Translations under genes and position numbers: made by a program
The notes under the pieces: model-generated
What the model saw: the letters and a program-made list of their open reading frames with translations, nothing else
Database searches by the model: none
What the model was told of the DNA's origin: nothing
In this document: one piece after another, positions 34,775 through 46,400 of the stretch
How the letters are laid out: the number at the start of each line of letters is the position of its first letter
Position numbering within the stretch: the stretch's first letter is position 1
Assembly (NCBI RefSeq): GCF_020283565.1
Contig: NC_060063.1
Location: 4,300,563 to 4,364,562 of the forward strand
Length of the DNA: 64,000 nucleotides
Source: Trifolium pratense
Taxonomy: Eukaryota; Streptophyta; Magnoliopsida; Fabales; Fabaceae
Direction: 5' to 3'

Positions 34775-36516
34775 TGTTGAGGCAAAATGCAAAATCCCAA
34801 TTTAATGTTTTAAAGATAACAAACATCTTAATTATATTTTAAATGTAATTCTGATCTCATTGTTATCTAACAAGTGCTCTTGAGTGTTTTAATTAGTCAG
34901 GAACAATTAAGCTTCTAATCTCAATGATATTCATTATGTTTTGGCAAAAAGAGAAGCTTCAGGATCAGTCTGAGAATGATCTCTGGTTTAAGTGCAACAT
35001 TCTCCTCATGAACAAGAATAAATGCAAAAGCACTTATTTCATTAAGTCAACCATATACAAGACAAAGAAGCACTTTATCTTGGTTTTAACTCACAAGATC
35101 ACAACAGTTCATGAACATTTAAGGCAAGGAATAAGTTAGAAAGAAAATGACTTTCCTCTTTGGACAAAGTTAATGATCAAGCATGTGCAACATGATAATT
35201 TCTCAAGGCATCATCTAATCAGGTGTATCAAGAATATTTGGACAAGAATTACATAGACCAATAAGGATGAGACAACACACATTCAACTCATAGTTGTCAT
35301 GTACCTTCAATGTCATTATTTAATGAACATTCTCCAAGAGATTAAATCTTAATCAAGAAAAGGAAGTACATGGAAAGGACAAATGAATAGTTATGCAAGG
35401 ACATCACAGCTGCATTCCCTTCACACTACAGCTGGCCACAGGTCTGCATCATTCTCCATTTGAAGATCAAGTGCAAAATTCGCCCAGATTGGAGAACGAT
35501 CTCAGAATGATGCTGAGAATGACTGTCCTTTGCTTTTGAAGTTGCAAGCTCATCTACAGCTGGCCAAAACGTGCCTAAATGATCTATAACGGATATACTT
35601 GGTGAGGAAGCAATGAACAACTATCTACAGCCCATTGCAAGCTGTCATTTTGGCCCTTTAAAGTGAAAATATGAAGAACAGCAGGGAGAACGTTCTGAGA
35701 AAGATCAGTTTGAGCTTATCCACTCAACAATTCAGCATGAGCTGTCTATTTTGAATCAACTAGCCGTTGGAGAACTTCCTTTGGGACCAAGGAACTGAAG
35801 ACTCAAGGTTCAACTATAAAAGGAAGGCTTTGGCAACATTGAAGAGCAAGAGTTCAATTTACAACAATCAATCTACTTGTCTTTGTGACACAAGTTTTAA
35901 GCTCTTCTTTAAAGATCTCTTTCACTCCATATATTGTAATATCATACTAGGATCAGTATCAATTTTGAGTGAACAAAGAGAGATTTTATTGTAACTAGCT
36001 TTTCAACTTAGTTTGAGTGAGAAAGCTTTAAGATCCAAACCATTATCAATATTGTAAAGATTGGCTCAAGTCAATACGTAACTATTGATTGAGTGACACC
36101 TCATAAAGTCTAGGAAAGACTTAGGTAGATCAAGCAAGTGAAGCTTGGAAGATTGTGATCTTGGATTAGATCAAAGAAGAAGTGTATCTTGAGATCGGTA
36201 GAATCTCTTAGTGGACAATCTCACAGGAGCGTGGGGACTGGAGTAGCCCATACTATTAAGGGGTGAACCAGGATAAAATTATTGTGTTTTTTCTCTCCCT
36301 TAAACTCATATTAATTTTGTGCAAACACTAACACACACAAATCACTTATTGTTTTTGTTTGCAGCTCAGAGATCGTTCTAAGATCATTCTCCTAACTTAT
36401 ATTATTTATTCTGAGATCATTCTAACGTATGTTTTGATATCTAATTTTTTAAAGGACAATTTTTAAAGGTTCACAATTCAAACTCCCCCTTTCTTGTGAA
36501 AAACTTTGCTACTTCA
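34775..36516 (+). repeat. 5' LTR of Sirevirus B
   Basis: It starts TGTTGAGGCAAAATGC and ends GCTACTTCA. It contains many variants of GAGAACGTTCT and GATCATTCTC (near 34966, 35490, 35687, 36367, 36410). ORFs inside it recur in the other LTR and are not genes. Confidence 0.93.
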
Positions 36517-36518
36517 AT

Positions 36519-36530
36519 TGGCATCAGAGC
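36519..36530 (+). other. primer binding site of Sirevirus B
   Basis: TGGCATCAGAGC two bases after the LTR; one mismatch to the initiator-Met tRNA site TGGTATCAGAGC. Confidence 0.85.
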
Positions 36531-36589
36531 TCTGCCTCTAAGGTTGAGCATCTAACAAGTGCTAGAGGAAAAGATTCAGGAAGGAAGTA

Positions 36590-38410
36590 ATGAATAAAAG
36601 CGCAAAGTTTATATCAGAAGGAGGATCTTCACATAGGCCACCACTATTTGAAGGAGATGACTACTACTATTGGAAAGACAAGATGGAACTATTTCTTAGA
36701 TCACAAGATACGCACATGTGGACAGTGATTGAAGTTGGTGACTATACTCCATTAGTAAAAGACTCTACTACTCCAAAGACAAAAGATGAAATGACAACTC
36801 AAGAAGCAGATAGGGTACTTCTAAATACTAAAGCTCAATTATTTATTAAAAGTGCTTTGTGTAGGGAAGAATATGACAGGATCATGGAATGCAAAACGGC
36901 CAAAGAAATGTGGACAACACTCCAAACTCACCATGAAGGAACAAGTCGTGTCAAGGAAACAAGAATTGACATTGGTGTTAGAAAATTTGAGCTATTTGAA
37001 ATGAAGGAAGATGAATCAATTGATCAGATGTATGGAAGATTCACAATTATCATAAATGAACTTAACTCATTAGGGAAGAAATTCTCTATACATGAAAGAG
37101 TAAGAAAAGTGCTTAGATGCTTACCAAAGAGTTGGAGACACATAGTAACAGCAATCACAGAGTCAAAAGATCTCACTGAGGTTAAATTAGAAGATCTCAT
37201 TGGATCTTTAAAAGCTCATGAGTCCATTCTCCAGGAAGACAAACCTATGAAAAACAAGATGATTGCATTAGATTCACAGACTAAAGAACGTTCTAAGAAC
37301 AAAGAAGCAGTGGAGGAAGACAACAAGTTTCTTCAAGAAGATGATGAAGAAGAGTTAGCATTTTTATCCAGAAGGATACAAAAGCTAATGATGAGAAGAA
37401 ATCAGATTAAGAAGAACTTTCCACCAAGAAGAAATGGATCTAAACCAGAAGTAGATATCAGCAAAATACAATGCTATGGATGCAACCAATTTGGACACTA
37501 CAAGAATGAATGTCCTAAACAAAAGAACTCTCCTTACAAATCCATGATGGCAACCTGGGATGAGTTAGATGAAGTACAAGAAGCAGAAGAAGAACAAGGA
37601 GCTAATGTATGTCTCATGACAAATGCAAACATTGAAGAGGTAACTCTAGATCCTTGTTCATCTTGTCAAAAAACTGAACATCTCTTTGATAATCTTTTAT
37701 ATGACTCTCAAATCCTAAATTCTAAAAATGGTCAACTTAGAGATGAAGTCACTAAGTTAACTAAAGAAAGAGATGAATATAAATCTGATAATGATATAAT
37801 GAAACAGATAATCAAAAATATGCAACTTGCACATGATGGACTTTCTAAGCAAATTAAAGAACTTAGAGACAATAATAAAATGAAAGAATGTTCTATGATT
37901 CAAAAAGAGAATATCAATTTAAAACAAAAAGTGTCTAAACTTGAAAAAGATTTAACAAAGTTTGTCAGCACCACAGAAACTTTTGAAAATATATTGGGAT
38001 CACAAGGTAATTCATATAATAAAACTGGATTGGGATACAAACCTTTTCAAAATAAGAAACTAATTGAAAATGTTTTTGTTCCTCATAAAGAAAAAAGATT
38101 TCAAAAATATAAATGCTCATTCTGTCACAAGGATGGACATCTTGAACCATTTTGTTTTAAAAAGAAATCTCTTTATAGATCAGAACATTCTCAGAACAAT
38201 CTAAAAAAAGATTTTTATTCAAAACCTCCTTATAAGAGATCATCTTATCAATATAAGAAGATGCCTTATAAGAGTACTAACCTTCAAGGACCCAAAAAAT
38301 TATGGGTACCTAAGAATTTATTAAATTCAAATACAGGAATGTCATCTAGCAATGAAGAAAAAGCCTTGGTACTTGGACAGTGGTTGCTCAAGACATATGA
38401 CAGGAGATAG
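36590..38410 (+). CDS. gag: gag of Sirevirus B (606 aa)
   Basis: Capsid/nucleocapsid protein. Residues 15-215 are the copia gag region (YYYWKDKMELFL ... SWRHIVTAITE). The CCHC knuckle CYGCNQFGHYKNEC is at 295-308. A Lys/Glu-rich coiled coil is at about 375-470. A second knuckle-like CSFCHKDGHLEPFC lies near 509-522, before a basic Tyr/Lys tail. Element A gag also has a second Cys-His-type patch (CAVCHKP), so a two-knuckle layout may be a trait of these elements. The ATG lies 73 bp after the LTR. The last 86 bp overlap the pol frame, which opens at 38325 in the +1 frame. Confidence 0.9.
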   Translation: MNKSAKFISEGGSSHRPPLFEGDDYYYWKDKMELFLRSQDTHMWTVIEVGDYTPLVKDSTTPKTKDEMTTQEADRVLLNTKAQLFIKSALCREEYDRIMECKTAKEMWTTLQTHHEGTSRVKETRIDIGVRKFELFEMKEDESIDQMYGRFTIIINELNSLGKKFSIHERVRKVLRCLPKSWRHIVTAITESKDLTEVKLEDLIGSLKAHESILQEDKPMKNKMIALDSQTKERSKNKEAVEEDNKFLQEDDEEELAFLSRRIQKLMMRRNQIKKNFPPRRNGSKPEVDISKIQCYGCNQFGHYKNECPKQKNSPYKSMMATWDELDEVQEAEEEQGANVCLMTNANIEEVTLDPCSSCQKTEHLFDNLLYDSQILNSKNGQLRDEVTKLTKERDEYKSDNDIMKQIIKNMQLAHDGLSKQIKELRDNNKMKECSMIQKENINLKQKVSKLEKDLTKFVSTTETFENILGSQGNSYNKTGLGYKPFQNKKLIENVFVPHKEKRFQKYKCSFCHKDGHLEPFCFKKKSLYRSEHSQNNLKKDFYSKPPYKRSSYQYKKMPYKSTNLQGPKKLWVPKNLLNSNTGMSSSNEEKALVLGQWLLKTYDRR

Positions 38411-39563
38411 ACAAAGCTTTCTTTCATTTGACAAGAAGGAAGGAGGAACAGTTACCTTTGGAAACAATGAAAAAGCAAGTATAAAAGGTAAAGGTACTAT
38501 TGGTAAGAATAATTCTGCAAAAATTGAAAATGTTCACTATGTAGAAGGACTTAAACATAACTTAATTAGCATTAGTCAATTATGTGACAATGGTCTTGAA
38601 GTTATTTTTAGATCTCATACTTGTGAAATAAAACAATCTGACAAAACTCTTTTCTATGGATCAAGAATAAAGAATGTATATGTCATATACTTAGATGAAC
38701 TGCCTACTGAATCCTGCTTTGTTTCTCTTGAAAAAGACAAATGGATTTGGCATAAAAGGGCTGGACATATAAGTATGAAGACTATGTCAAAACTCTCTAA
38801 ACTTGATCTAGTTAGAGGCTTACCTGATATTAGTTTTGACCTAGATAAAGTGTGTGAATCTTGTGCAAAGGGTAAACAAGTTAAAAGTAGTTTTAAACCA
38901 AAAGATTTTGTTTCAACAAAAAGACCTCTTGAACTACTTCACATAGATTTATTTGGACCTGTCAAAACTACTAGTCTTGGTGGCAAAAATTATGGTTTTG
39001 TCATAGTTGATGACTTTTCAAGGTTCACTTGGGTGTTATTTTTAAAACATAAAGATGAATCCTTTGAAGCTTTTAAAACATTCTGTTTACAAGTTCAAAA
39101 TGAGAAAGGTACCAATATTGTCTCTATAAGAAGTGATCATGGAGGAGAATTTGAAAACTCTCACTTTGAATCATTCCTAAACAATAATGGCATATCTCAT
39201 AATTTTTCTTGTCCAAGAACTCCTCAACAAAATGGAGTTGTTGAAAGGAAAAATAGAACTTTACAAGAGATGGCAAGAACTATGATAAATGAATCAAATG
39301 TTGAAAAATATTTTTGGGCTGAAGCCATCAATACTTCTTGCTACATCTTGAACAGGGTTACCATAAGAAAAATTTTGAATAAGACACCCTATGAACTTTG
39401 GAAAGGAATTAAACCAAATATTTCCTACTTTCATATTTTTGGATGTTATTGTTACATTTTGAATATCAGAGACAACTTAGGTAAGTTTGATTCCAAATCA
39501 GATAAAGGAATATTCTTAGGTTACTCTCTAACCTCAAAAGCTTATAGAATATATACAATTTGA
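38352..39563 (+). pseudogene. pol: pol part 1 of Sirevirus B: protease and integrase
   Basis: The protease motif [14 protein letters not shown] is at 6-19. The integrase zinc region is WHKRAGH ... CESC (133-171), and the catalytic residues fit D199, D262 and E298. It ends in SKAYRIYTI and a TGA at 39561-39563. The RT half continues two bases out of frame, so the break fits a 2-nt insertion in an AT-rich stretch near 39551-39560. This is annotated as broken because polyprotein continuity is lost. The first ATG (38352) is unlikely to be the true start: expression should occur by frameshifting from gag. Confidence 0.85.
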
Positions 39564-41368
39564 AAACACAAGCTCTAGAAGAAAGCATGCATGTCAAGTT
39601 TGATGAATATGAAGATATATCATATACCAACACCTTTAATGATGAAGAAGAAGTAAGGAATGAACAAAGTAATGATGAGAATCAAGAACCTACAGCTCAA
39701 GGACCTCCAAAGACTTGGAGAACTGTTGGTTATCATCCACCAGAACAAATTATAGGGAATACTGAAGATGGTGTAAGAACTAGAAGGGCTTTACTGAACA
39801 AGGAGAATAATCTGGCAATGATCTCTCAGATAGAACCAAGATCAATAAATGAAGCTATCACTGATGAATCTTGGACTGAAGCCATGAAAGAAGAACTCCT
39901 GCAATTTGAAAAGAATGAAGTTTGGAATCTAGTACCACTTCCACAAAATCACTCAATCATTGGAACAAGGTGGGTCTTCAGAAACAAACTTGATGAAAAT
40001 GGTAAGGTAATAAGAAATAAAGCAAGACTTGTAGCTCAAGGATATAATCAACAAGAAGGTATTGATTATGATGAGACTTTTGCTCCAGTGGCTAGATTAG
40101 AAGCCATTAGAATTTTACTTGCATATGCTTCACACAAATGTTTTAAACTTTTTCAAATGGATGTGAAAAGTGCTTTTCTAAATGGTTTTTTAAATGAAGA
40201 AGTTTATGTACATCAACCTCCTGGGTTTATTGATCAACAAAAACCTAATCATGTTTTTAAATTAACCAAAGCTCTTTATGGACTAAAACAAGCTCCAAGA
40301 GCTTGGTATGAAAGATTAAGCTCATTTTTACTTGAAAATGGTTTTTCTAGAGGAAAAATTGACACTACACTTTTTAGAAAAATTGATAAACATGATTTAC
40401 TTATTGTACAAGTATATGTTGATGATATTATATTTGGTGCTACTAATGAAAAGTTATGTGAAGAATTTTCTGAACTTATGCAAAGTGAATTTGAAATGAG
40501 CATGATGGGAGAACTTAGTTTCTTTCTTGGCTTGCAAGTCAAGCAACATGAAAATGGAATTTTCATCAGTCAAGAAAAATATATAAAAGATCTTCTCAAG
40601 AAATACAAGATGAATGAGGCCAAGATAATGTCAACACCAATGCATCCATCAACAAGCTTGGACAAAGATGAACAAGGAAAAGATGTATCTGAAAAGGAAT
40701 ATAGGGGAATGATTGGATCTCTCCTATATTTAACTGCAAGTAGACCAGACATTGTCTTCTCAGTAGGTCTATGTGCTAGATTTCAAACATCACCAAAGGA
40801 ATCTCACCTAACTGCAGTAAAAAGGATCTTCAGATATCTAGTTGGTACACCAGATGTTGGTCTTTGGTACCAAAATAAATCACATTTTGAGTTAAAAGCA
40901 TTTTGTGATGCTGATTATGCTGGTGACAAAGTTGAGAGAAAAAGCACCAGTGGAGCATGTCAATTTCTTGGAGAAGCTCTTGTAAGTTGGTGTTGCAGAA
41001 AACAAAACACCATAGCACTTTCAACAACTGAAGCAGAGTATGTATCTGCAGCAACTTGTTGTTCTCAGGTAATTTGGATCAAGAATCAACTTGAAGACTT
41101 CTCATTAAGGTACACAAAAATCAAAATCTTATGTGATAACACTAGTGCCATTAATTTATCAAAAAACCCCATTCAGCATTCTAGATCAAAACATATTGAA
41201 ATCAAACATCACTTTATTCGTGATCATGTCAACAAAAATGATGTTGAATTAGTTTTTATTGATACTGAAAATCAGTTAGCTGATATTTTTACTAAGCCAT
41301 TAGTTGAGGAACGTTTCAATTTTATCAAAGAAAAATTGAAAATCATCAAAAATCCAAACAAAGTGTGA
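39560..41368 (+). pseudogene. pol: pol part 2 of Sirevirus B: RT and RNase H (602 codons)
   Basis: This continues pol after the frame break, with [12 protein letters not shown] matching the equivalent stretch of element A. RT shows [17 protein letters not shown] (about 201-217), [12 protein letters not shown] (239-250) and YVDD (286-289). RNase H has [15 protein letters not shown] and ADIFTKPL. All catalytic residues are present. The frame is the same as gag, while part 1 is not. The TTG at 39560 is not a real start. Confidence 0.85.
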
Positions 41369-41721
41369 AAAATTAAAATTTTCAAACGATCTGAGAACGT
41401 TCTCAAATCTGGGCATAAGGAAATATTTGAATTCTTTTTCAAACGGTCTCTTCCTTGGTTTTAGCCTTCTTTAATTAATGATAAGCATTAAAGAAGATAT
41501 GTTTACCTTCTCCTCATTGGCTTAACACGATTGATCTCTCTCTCTCTCCTTTTTTCTTTTCTAAAATCAAGTACAACCAACTATTCATCTCTTCAATCAA
41601 GTACACCTAGTCTACTAACACTCTTCCTCCTTCCCAAGCTTCCACCTCTTTTTATACTCACCTAAACTCTTCATTTCATCACATCACCTTCAATCAATTA
41701 TCTTTTCTTCTTTCTTCAAAA
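41369..41721 (+). other. pol to env-like spacer of element B
   Basis: Non-coding. It contains GATCTGAGAACGTTCTCA near 41389-41406 (an example of the element's motif), a (TC)n stretch near 41535 and AT-rich leader-like sequence before the env-like ATG. Confidence 0.4.
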
Positions 41722-43995
41722 ATGGCACGAACTAAGAATCCAGGAAGAAGAAGTACACGAGCTCCATTTCCACCTCTACCTTCATCCTCATCAAACTCTT
41801 CATCTTCATCAGAAACTTCTGACTCCTCAAACCCTCAAACCTTTGATCAATCCAATTTCTATGATCCAAATGAACCCTTAGATCTGCAACCTCTTTCTCA
41901 GATTTTTCCACCCAAATTAATTGAACCTCCTTCACAATCAAATGTTAAACCTCCTGCAGAACAAGCTAATGAACCTTCTGAGAACGATCCCTCAGAAGAA
42001 GAAACCATCCAACTTACCCAGAAACCTAACCCTAAAACTGATGGTACCACCACTCCTAAACCTACCATTGTTGTACCAAGTCAAGCTGAAACTCCACCAA
42101 TCGTTTTCAAATCTAAGAAAGCCAAATCTTATGATTCTTCAAAAATCAGAAGATCATCTCGTATTATGTCTGGAATTGGTACAGGAAAGAAACCTATTGT
42201 TGACAACACTGTACACACCATTCATGATTCAGATTCTGATAAAACCATCTCAGATTCTGAACTTGAAAAAATTGTGCTTGAACCTCTCACCTCATCAAAA
42301 TCTGTACCTGCAAAACATTCACCTGTTTCAATCAAAAAAGGTTCTGCTACTGCTGTCAAAGCCCCTAAGAAAAAGAGCTTACCTAAAAGGAAAAGACCTC
42401 AAGGAGAGCTGCTTGAAGTTCCACTCATTCATCAAGAAGAAGAAGCTAAGTTTGATCAATATTGGAAAACCAAACCTGTTGCTTCTGGAAGAGTTTATGA
42501 TTTTGAAGAAATTGCTAAGGGAGGAGTAGACTTGCTGAAGTTTGTGGAACCACAAGGATGGACAAAATTTTTCCAGATGAAAGATACCACAATGCCTCTG
42601 TTGGTACAAGCATTCTATTTCAATGCCAAGATACATCCTGACAAAGATTTGATCATCTCCAACATCAAGGGAGTCGAAATCCATGTTACAGCAGACTCAA
42701 TAAGTAGGCTACTTGAAGTGAAGAGAAATGGAGAAACTCTGTATGGGAAAGACTGGTATGCAGCTCAAAACATAAGCAAAGATGCTTTGATCGTTGAAAT
42801 GTTTACTGATGAAGGAGCTCATAGGGAACAACCACCATCATCTCTGCTTAAGAAGGAGTTTAAAATCTTCCACAACATGTGTCAACATTCCTTCTTTCCT
42901 AGGACAGGAAGCAAAGATAAGGTAACTGATAATGATCTACTTGTCATGTATCATCTATCTAAAGGTATTCCACTTGATTTACCCTATTTGATTCTTCAAC
43001 ACATGATCACAATTGCAAATTCTGGAATCAAAAAGATAGCCTTACCTTATGGAATGTTACTCACTAGGATTTTTAGAGATAACCATGTGGATGAGTCTAA
43101 ACAACTCTTTGATAATCAATGGTTTACTTTTGGAACAAAAAATCTGAGTCACATGAAAAAGGAAATCACTCCTGGCAACACCTCCACTGATACTGGAAAC
43201 AAAAGGAAGAGAATTGATCCTGATAACAATTTGGATATGCTTGCTAAAGCATCTGGAGAACAATCTGAGAATGTTCTCCCAACTGGTGAAAATGTGGATA
43301 TTCACACCACCATCTCTGATACACAGCCAATCAATTTGAATACATCATTGAATTTAGGACCAACTTTCTCAAATGAAGTAGAAACTTCATCTCAACAAGC
43401 TGGAAAGATTCTCCAAGGGTTTCATTCTACAACTGCTCCATTCAACACCTCTGTGTTTTCACCACTTATGTCATCATCTCATGGAAGCCTGCAATCCATG
43501 TTTAGCACTGATTTTGTAAGGAATTTAATGACTTCCAACAACCCTGATCCATCACAAATACCTGTTCCCATCTTCTCTGCTGGTACACTACCATCTTTAC
43601 CAAATTCTTTTGCAACTTTGGACTCTTTTTTCTCCTCTGCAAATGCTGCTGCTGCTGCTACTTGGTCTATGCCTGCTGGTTTTGAAGGAAATTTTCAACA
43701 TGAGGCTGGTACTTCCACTGATCCCAGGCCTCCCAAACGTACCAAGATTGAAAAGAGAGTGTCACAGATGAGAAAGGATTTAACTCAGCTAATGAGAGGA
43801 ATGTCAATGCAAAATGACATGCTTATGTACATTATGCTTGAGTTTCAAATCATGCGAAATTGGCTAAATGAATGTGTCTGCACTCCTCTTCAGATTGTTC
43901 CACCACCTCCAAATCCACCACCACCTGTTGAGCCATTCCCACAACCTGAAAACTCCACATCCTCTGATGATTCCAGCCCCACCATTCCCGAATAA
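41722..43995 (+). CDS. env-like ORF of Sirevirus B (757 aa)
   Basis: Third ORF, in the same position as in element A. The N-terminal 240 residues are Ser/Pro/Thr-rich with basic patches (KKKSLPKRKRPQ). About 245-480 is globular with QGWTKFF, LLVQAFYFNAKI and a helical segment, resembling the putative plant transposon protein domain and matching element A in outline. The C-terminal part is Ser/Asn-rich with a short coiled coil (KRTKIEKRVSQMRKDLTQLM) and a proline-rich end (PPPPNPPPPVEPFPQPE). There is no signal peptide or obvious membrane helix. The frame is intact; the function is unknown. Confidence 0.8.
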   Translation: MARTKNPGRRSTRAPFPPLPSSSSNSSSSSETSDSSNPQTFDQSNFYDPNEPLDLQPLSQIFPPKLIEPPSQSNVKPPAEQANEPSENDPSEEETIQLTQKPNPKTDGTTTPKPTIVVPSQAETPPIVFKSKKAKSYDSSKIRRSSRIMSGIGTGKKPIVDNTVHTIHDSDSDKTISDSELEKIVLEPLTSSKSVPAKHSPVSIKKGSATAVKAPKKKSLPKRKRPQGELLEVPLIHQEEEAKFDQYWKTKPVASGRVYDFEEIAKGGVDLLKFVEPQGWTKFFQMKDTTMPLLVQAFYFNAKIHPDKDLIISNIKGVEIHVTADSISRLLEVKRNGETLYGKDWYAAQNISKDALIVEMFTDEGAHREQPPSSLLKKEFKIFHNMCQHSFFPRTGSKDKVTDNDLLVMYHLSKGIPLDLPYLILQHMITIANSGIKKIALPYGMLLTRIFRDNHVDESKQLFDNQWFTFGTKNLSHMKKEITPGNTSTDTGNKRKRIDPDNNLDMLAKASGEQSENVLPTGENVDIHTTISDTQPINLNTSLNLGPTFSNEVETSSQQAGKILQGFHSTTAPFNTSVFSPLMSSSHGSLQSMFSTDFVRNLMTSNNPDPSQIPVPIFSAGTLPSLPNSFATLDSFFSSANAAAAATWSMPAGFEGNFQHEAGTSTDPRPPKRTKIEKRVSQMRKDLTQLMRGMSMQNDMLMYIMLEFQIMRNWLNECVCTPLQIVPPPPNPPPPVEPFPQPENSTSSDDSSPTIPE

Positions 43996-44492
43996 CTTCT
44001 GCTGCAACCCTCTTTTTTCTACCCTTTTCAATGATGACAAAGGGGGAGAATGATTTGAGAAAATGAGGGGGAGATTGAACTTGTCTTTTTGAATGCTTAA
44101 TCATGTTTTAATTTACCTGTTTAGAGGATTAGATATTTTGGGAAGTTCCTTTTGCTGCTATAAGAACTTCTCCTACTATGTTTTTATTTTCTAAACTAGG
44201 ATTTATGTTTTATCTTTTGCTTGAATCATTATGTGTTAATCATGAACTAGAAATCATGTTGGATTCTCACTTTGTGAGCTTGATGATTAATGAAATCTAT
44301 TTTGATTCATATTATGAGTTTTTGCTCAATTCTTTATGCTTAAGCAATTATGAAAATTGGATGCTTGAATTGAGGGGGAGCTTGAAAATTAAAACACTAA
44401 ACAATTTATTTGTGTTTACTAAATTGATTATATCAGAATCCCATTTTTAAAACATAATTCAAGAAGTTTGTCATCATCAAAAAGGGGGAGAT
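43996..44492 (+). other. 3' untranslated region of element B with repeated polypurine tracts
   Basis: Four purine tracts of the AAAGGGGGAG/GAGGGGGAG type lie at about 44039-44048, 44065-44073, 44373-44380 and 44481-44490. The last directly precedes the 3' LTR and is the expected primer for plus-strand synthesis. Multiple polypurine tracts are a known Sirevirus habit. Confidence 0.8.
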
Positions 44493-46234
44493 TGTTGAGG
44501 CAAAATGCAAAATCCCAATTTAATGTTTTAAAGATAACAATCATCTTAATTATATTTTAAATGTAATTCTGATCTCATTGTTATCTAACAAGTGCTCTTG
44601 AGTGTTTTAATTAGTCAGGAACAATTAAGCTTCTAATCTCAATGATATTCATTATGTTTTGGCAAAAAGAGAAGCTTCAGGATCAGTCTGAGAATGATCT
44701 CTGGTTTAAGTGCAACATTCTCCTCATGAACAAGAATAAATGCAAAAGCACTTATTTCATTAAGTCAACCATATACAAGACAAAGAAGCACTTTATCTTG
44801 GTTTTAACTCACAAGATCACAACAGTTCATGAACATTTAAGGCAAGGAATAAGTTGGAAAGAAAGTGACTTTCCTCTTTGGACAAAGTTAATGATCAAGC
44901 ATGTGCAACATGATAATTTCTCAAGGCATCATCTAATCAGGTGTATCAAGAATATTTGGACAAGAATTACATAGACCAATAAGGATGAGACAACACACAT
45001 TCAACTCATAGTTGTCATGTACCTTCAATGTCATTATTTAATGAACATTCTCCAAGAGATTAAATCTTAATCAAGAAAAGGAAGTACATGGAAAGGACAA
45101 ATGAATAGTTATGCAAGGACATCACAGCTGCATTCCCTTCACACTACAGCTGGCCACAGGTCTGCATCATTCTCCATTTGAAGATCAAGTGCAAAATTCG
45201 CCCAGATTGGAGAACGATCTCAGAATGATGCTGAGAATGACTGTCCTTTGCTTTTGAAGTTGCAAGCTCATCTACAGCTGGCCAAAACGTGCCTAAATGA
45301 TCTATAACGGATATACTTGGTGAGGAAGCAATGAACAACTATCTACAGCCCATTGCAAGCTGTCATTTTGGCCCTTTAAAGTGAAAATATGAAGAACAGC
45401 AGGGAGAACGTTCTGAGAAAGATCAGTTTGAGCTTATCCACTCAACAATTCAGCATGAGCTGTCTATTTTGAATCAACTAGCCGTTGGAGAACTTCCTTT
45501 GGGACCAAGGAACTGAAGACTCAAGGTTCAACTATAAAAGGAAGGCTTTGGCAACATTGAAGAGCAAGAGTTCAATTTACAACAATCAATCTACTTGTCT
45601 TTGTGACACAAGTTTTAAGCTCTTCTTTAAAGATCTCTTTCACTCCATATATTGTAATATCATACTAGGATCAGTATCCATTTTGAGTGAACAAAGAGAG
45701 ATTTTATTGTAACTAGCTTTTCAACTTAGTTTGAGTGAGAAAGCTTTAAGATCCAAACCATTATCAATATTGTAAAGATTGGCTCAAGTCAATACGTAAC
45801 TATTGATTGAGTGACACCTCATAAAGTCTAGGAAAGACTTAGGTAGATCAAGCAAGTGAAGCTTGGAAGATTGTGATCTTGGATTAGATCAAAGAAGAAG
45901 TGTATCTTGAGATCGATAGAATCTCTTAGTGGACAATCTCACAGGAGCGTGGGGACTGGAGTAGCCCATACTATTAAGGGGTGAACCAGGATAAAATTAT
46001 TGTGTTTTTTCTCTCCCTTAAACTCATATTAATTTTGTGCAAACACTAACACACACAAATCACTTATTGTTTTTGTTTGCAGCTCAGAGATCGTTCTAAG
46101 ATCATTCTCCTAACTTATATTATTTATTCTGAGATCATTCTAACGTATGTTTTGATATCTAATTTTTTAAAGGACAATTTTTAAAGGTTCACAATTCAAA
46201 CCCCCCCTTTCTTGTGAAAAACTTTGCTACTTCA
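44493..46234 (+). repeat. 3' LTR of Sirevirus B
   Basis: 1742 bp, about six substitutions from the 5' LTR (for example tcaatttt/tccatttt and atcggtag/atcgatag) and no length change. Followed by TSD cttac. Confidence 0.93.
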
Positions 46235-46400
46235 CTTACGAGTTTCTTGCGCGTCACATTTTTACTCATCCACTATCTACGACTTTCTCGCGCGCCCTAT
46301 TTTTAGTCATCCACTACTTATAAGTTTCTCGCGTGCCCAATTTTTACTCAACCGCCACATACGAGTTTCTCAAGTGCCTTATTTTTACTCATCCGCTACT
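46235..46400. repeat. about 43-bp tandem repeat in the hAT-like element, right part
   Basis: Four further degenerate units continuing the array at 34565-34774. Confidence 0.8.

Larger units (their letters stand above)
34775..46234 (+). mobile_element. young Sirevirus-type Ty1/copia element (element B), almost complete
   Basis: LTRs 34775-36516 and 44493-46234 (both 1742 bp) differ at about six positions by eye. The 5-bp TSD is cttac (34770-34774 and 46235-46239). The order is LTR, iMet-type primer site, gag, pol, env-like ORF, several polypurine tracts, LTR. The only visible coding break is a short insertion between integrase and RT. At about 0.3% LTR divergence it is recent. It is only distantly related to element A: LTRs differ completely although proteins align. 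Confidence 0.95.

Noticed and set aside
34924..35994. ORFs in the Sirevirus B LTR, repeated at 44642-45712
   Set aside because: Chance open frames in a repeat; one copy is interrupted by a stop and no protein family fits.
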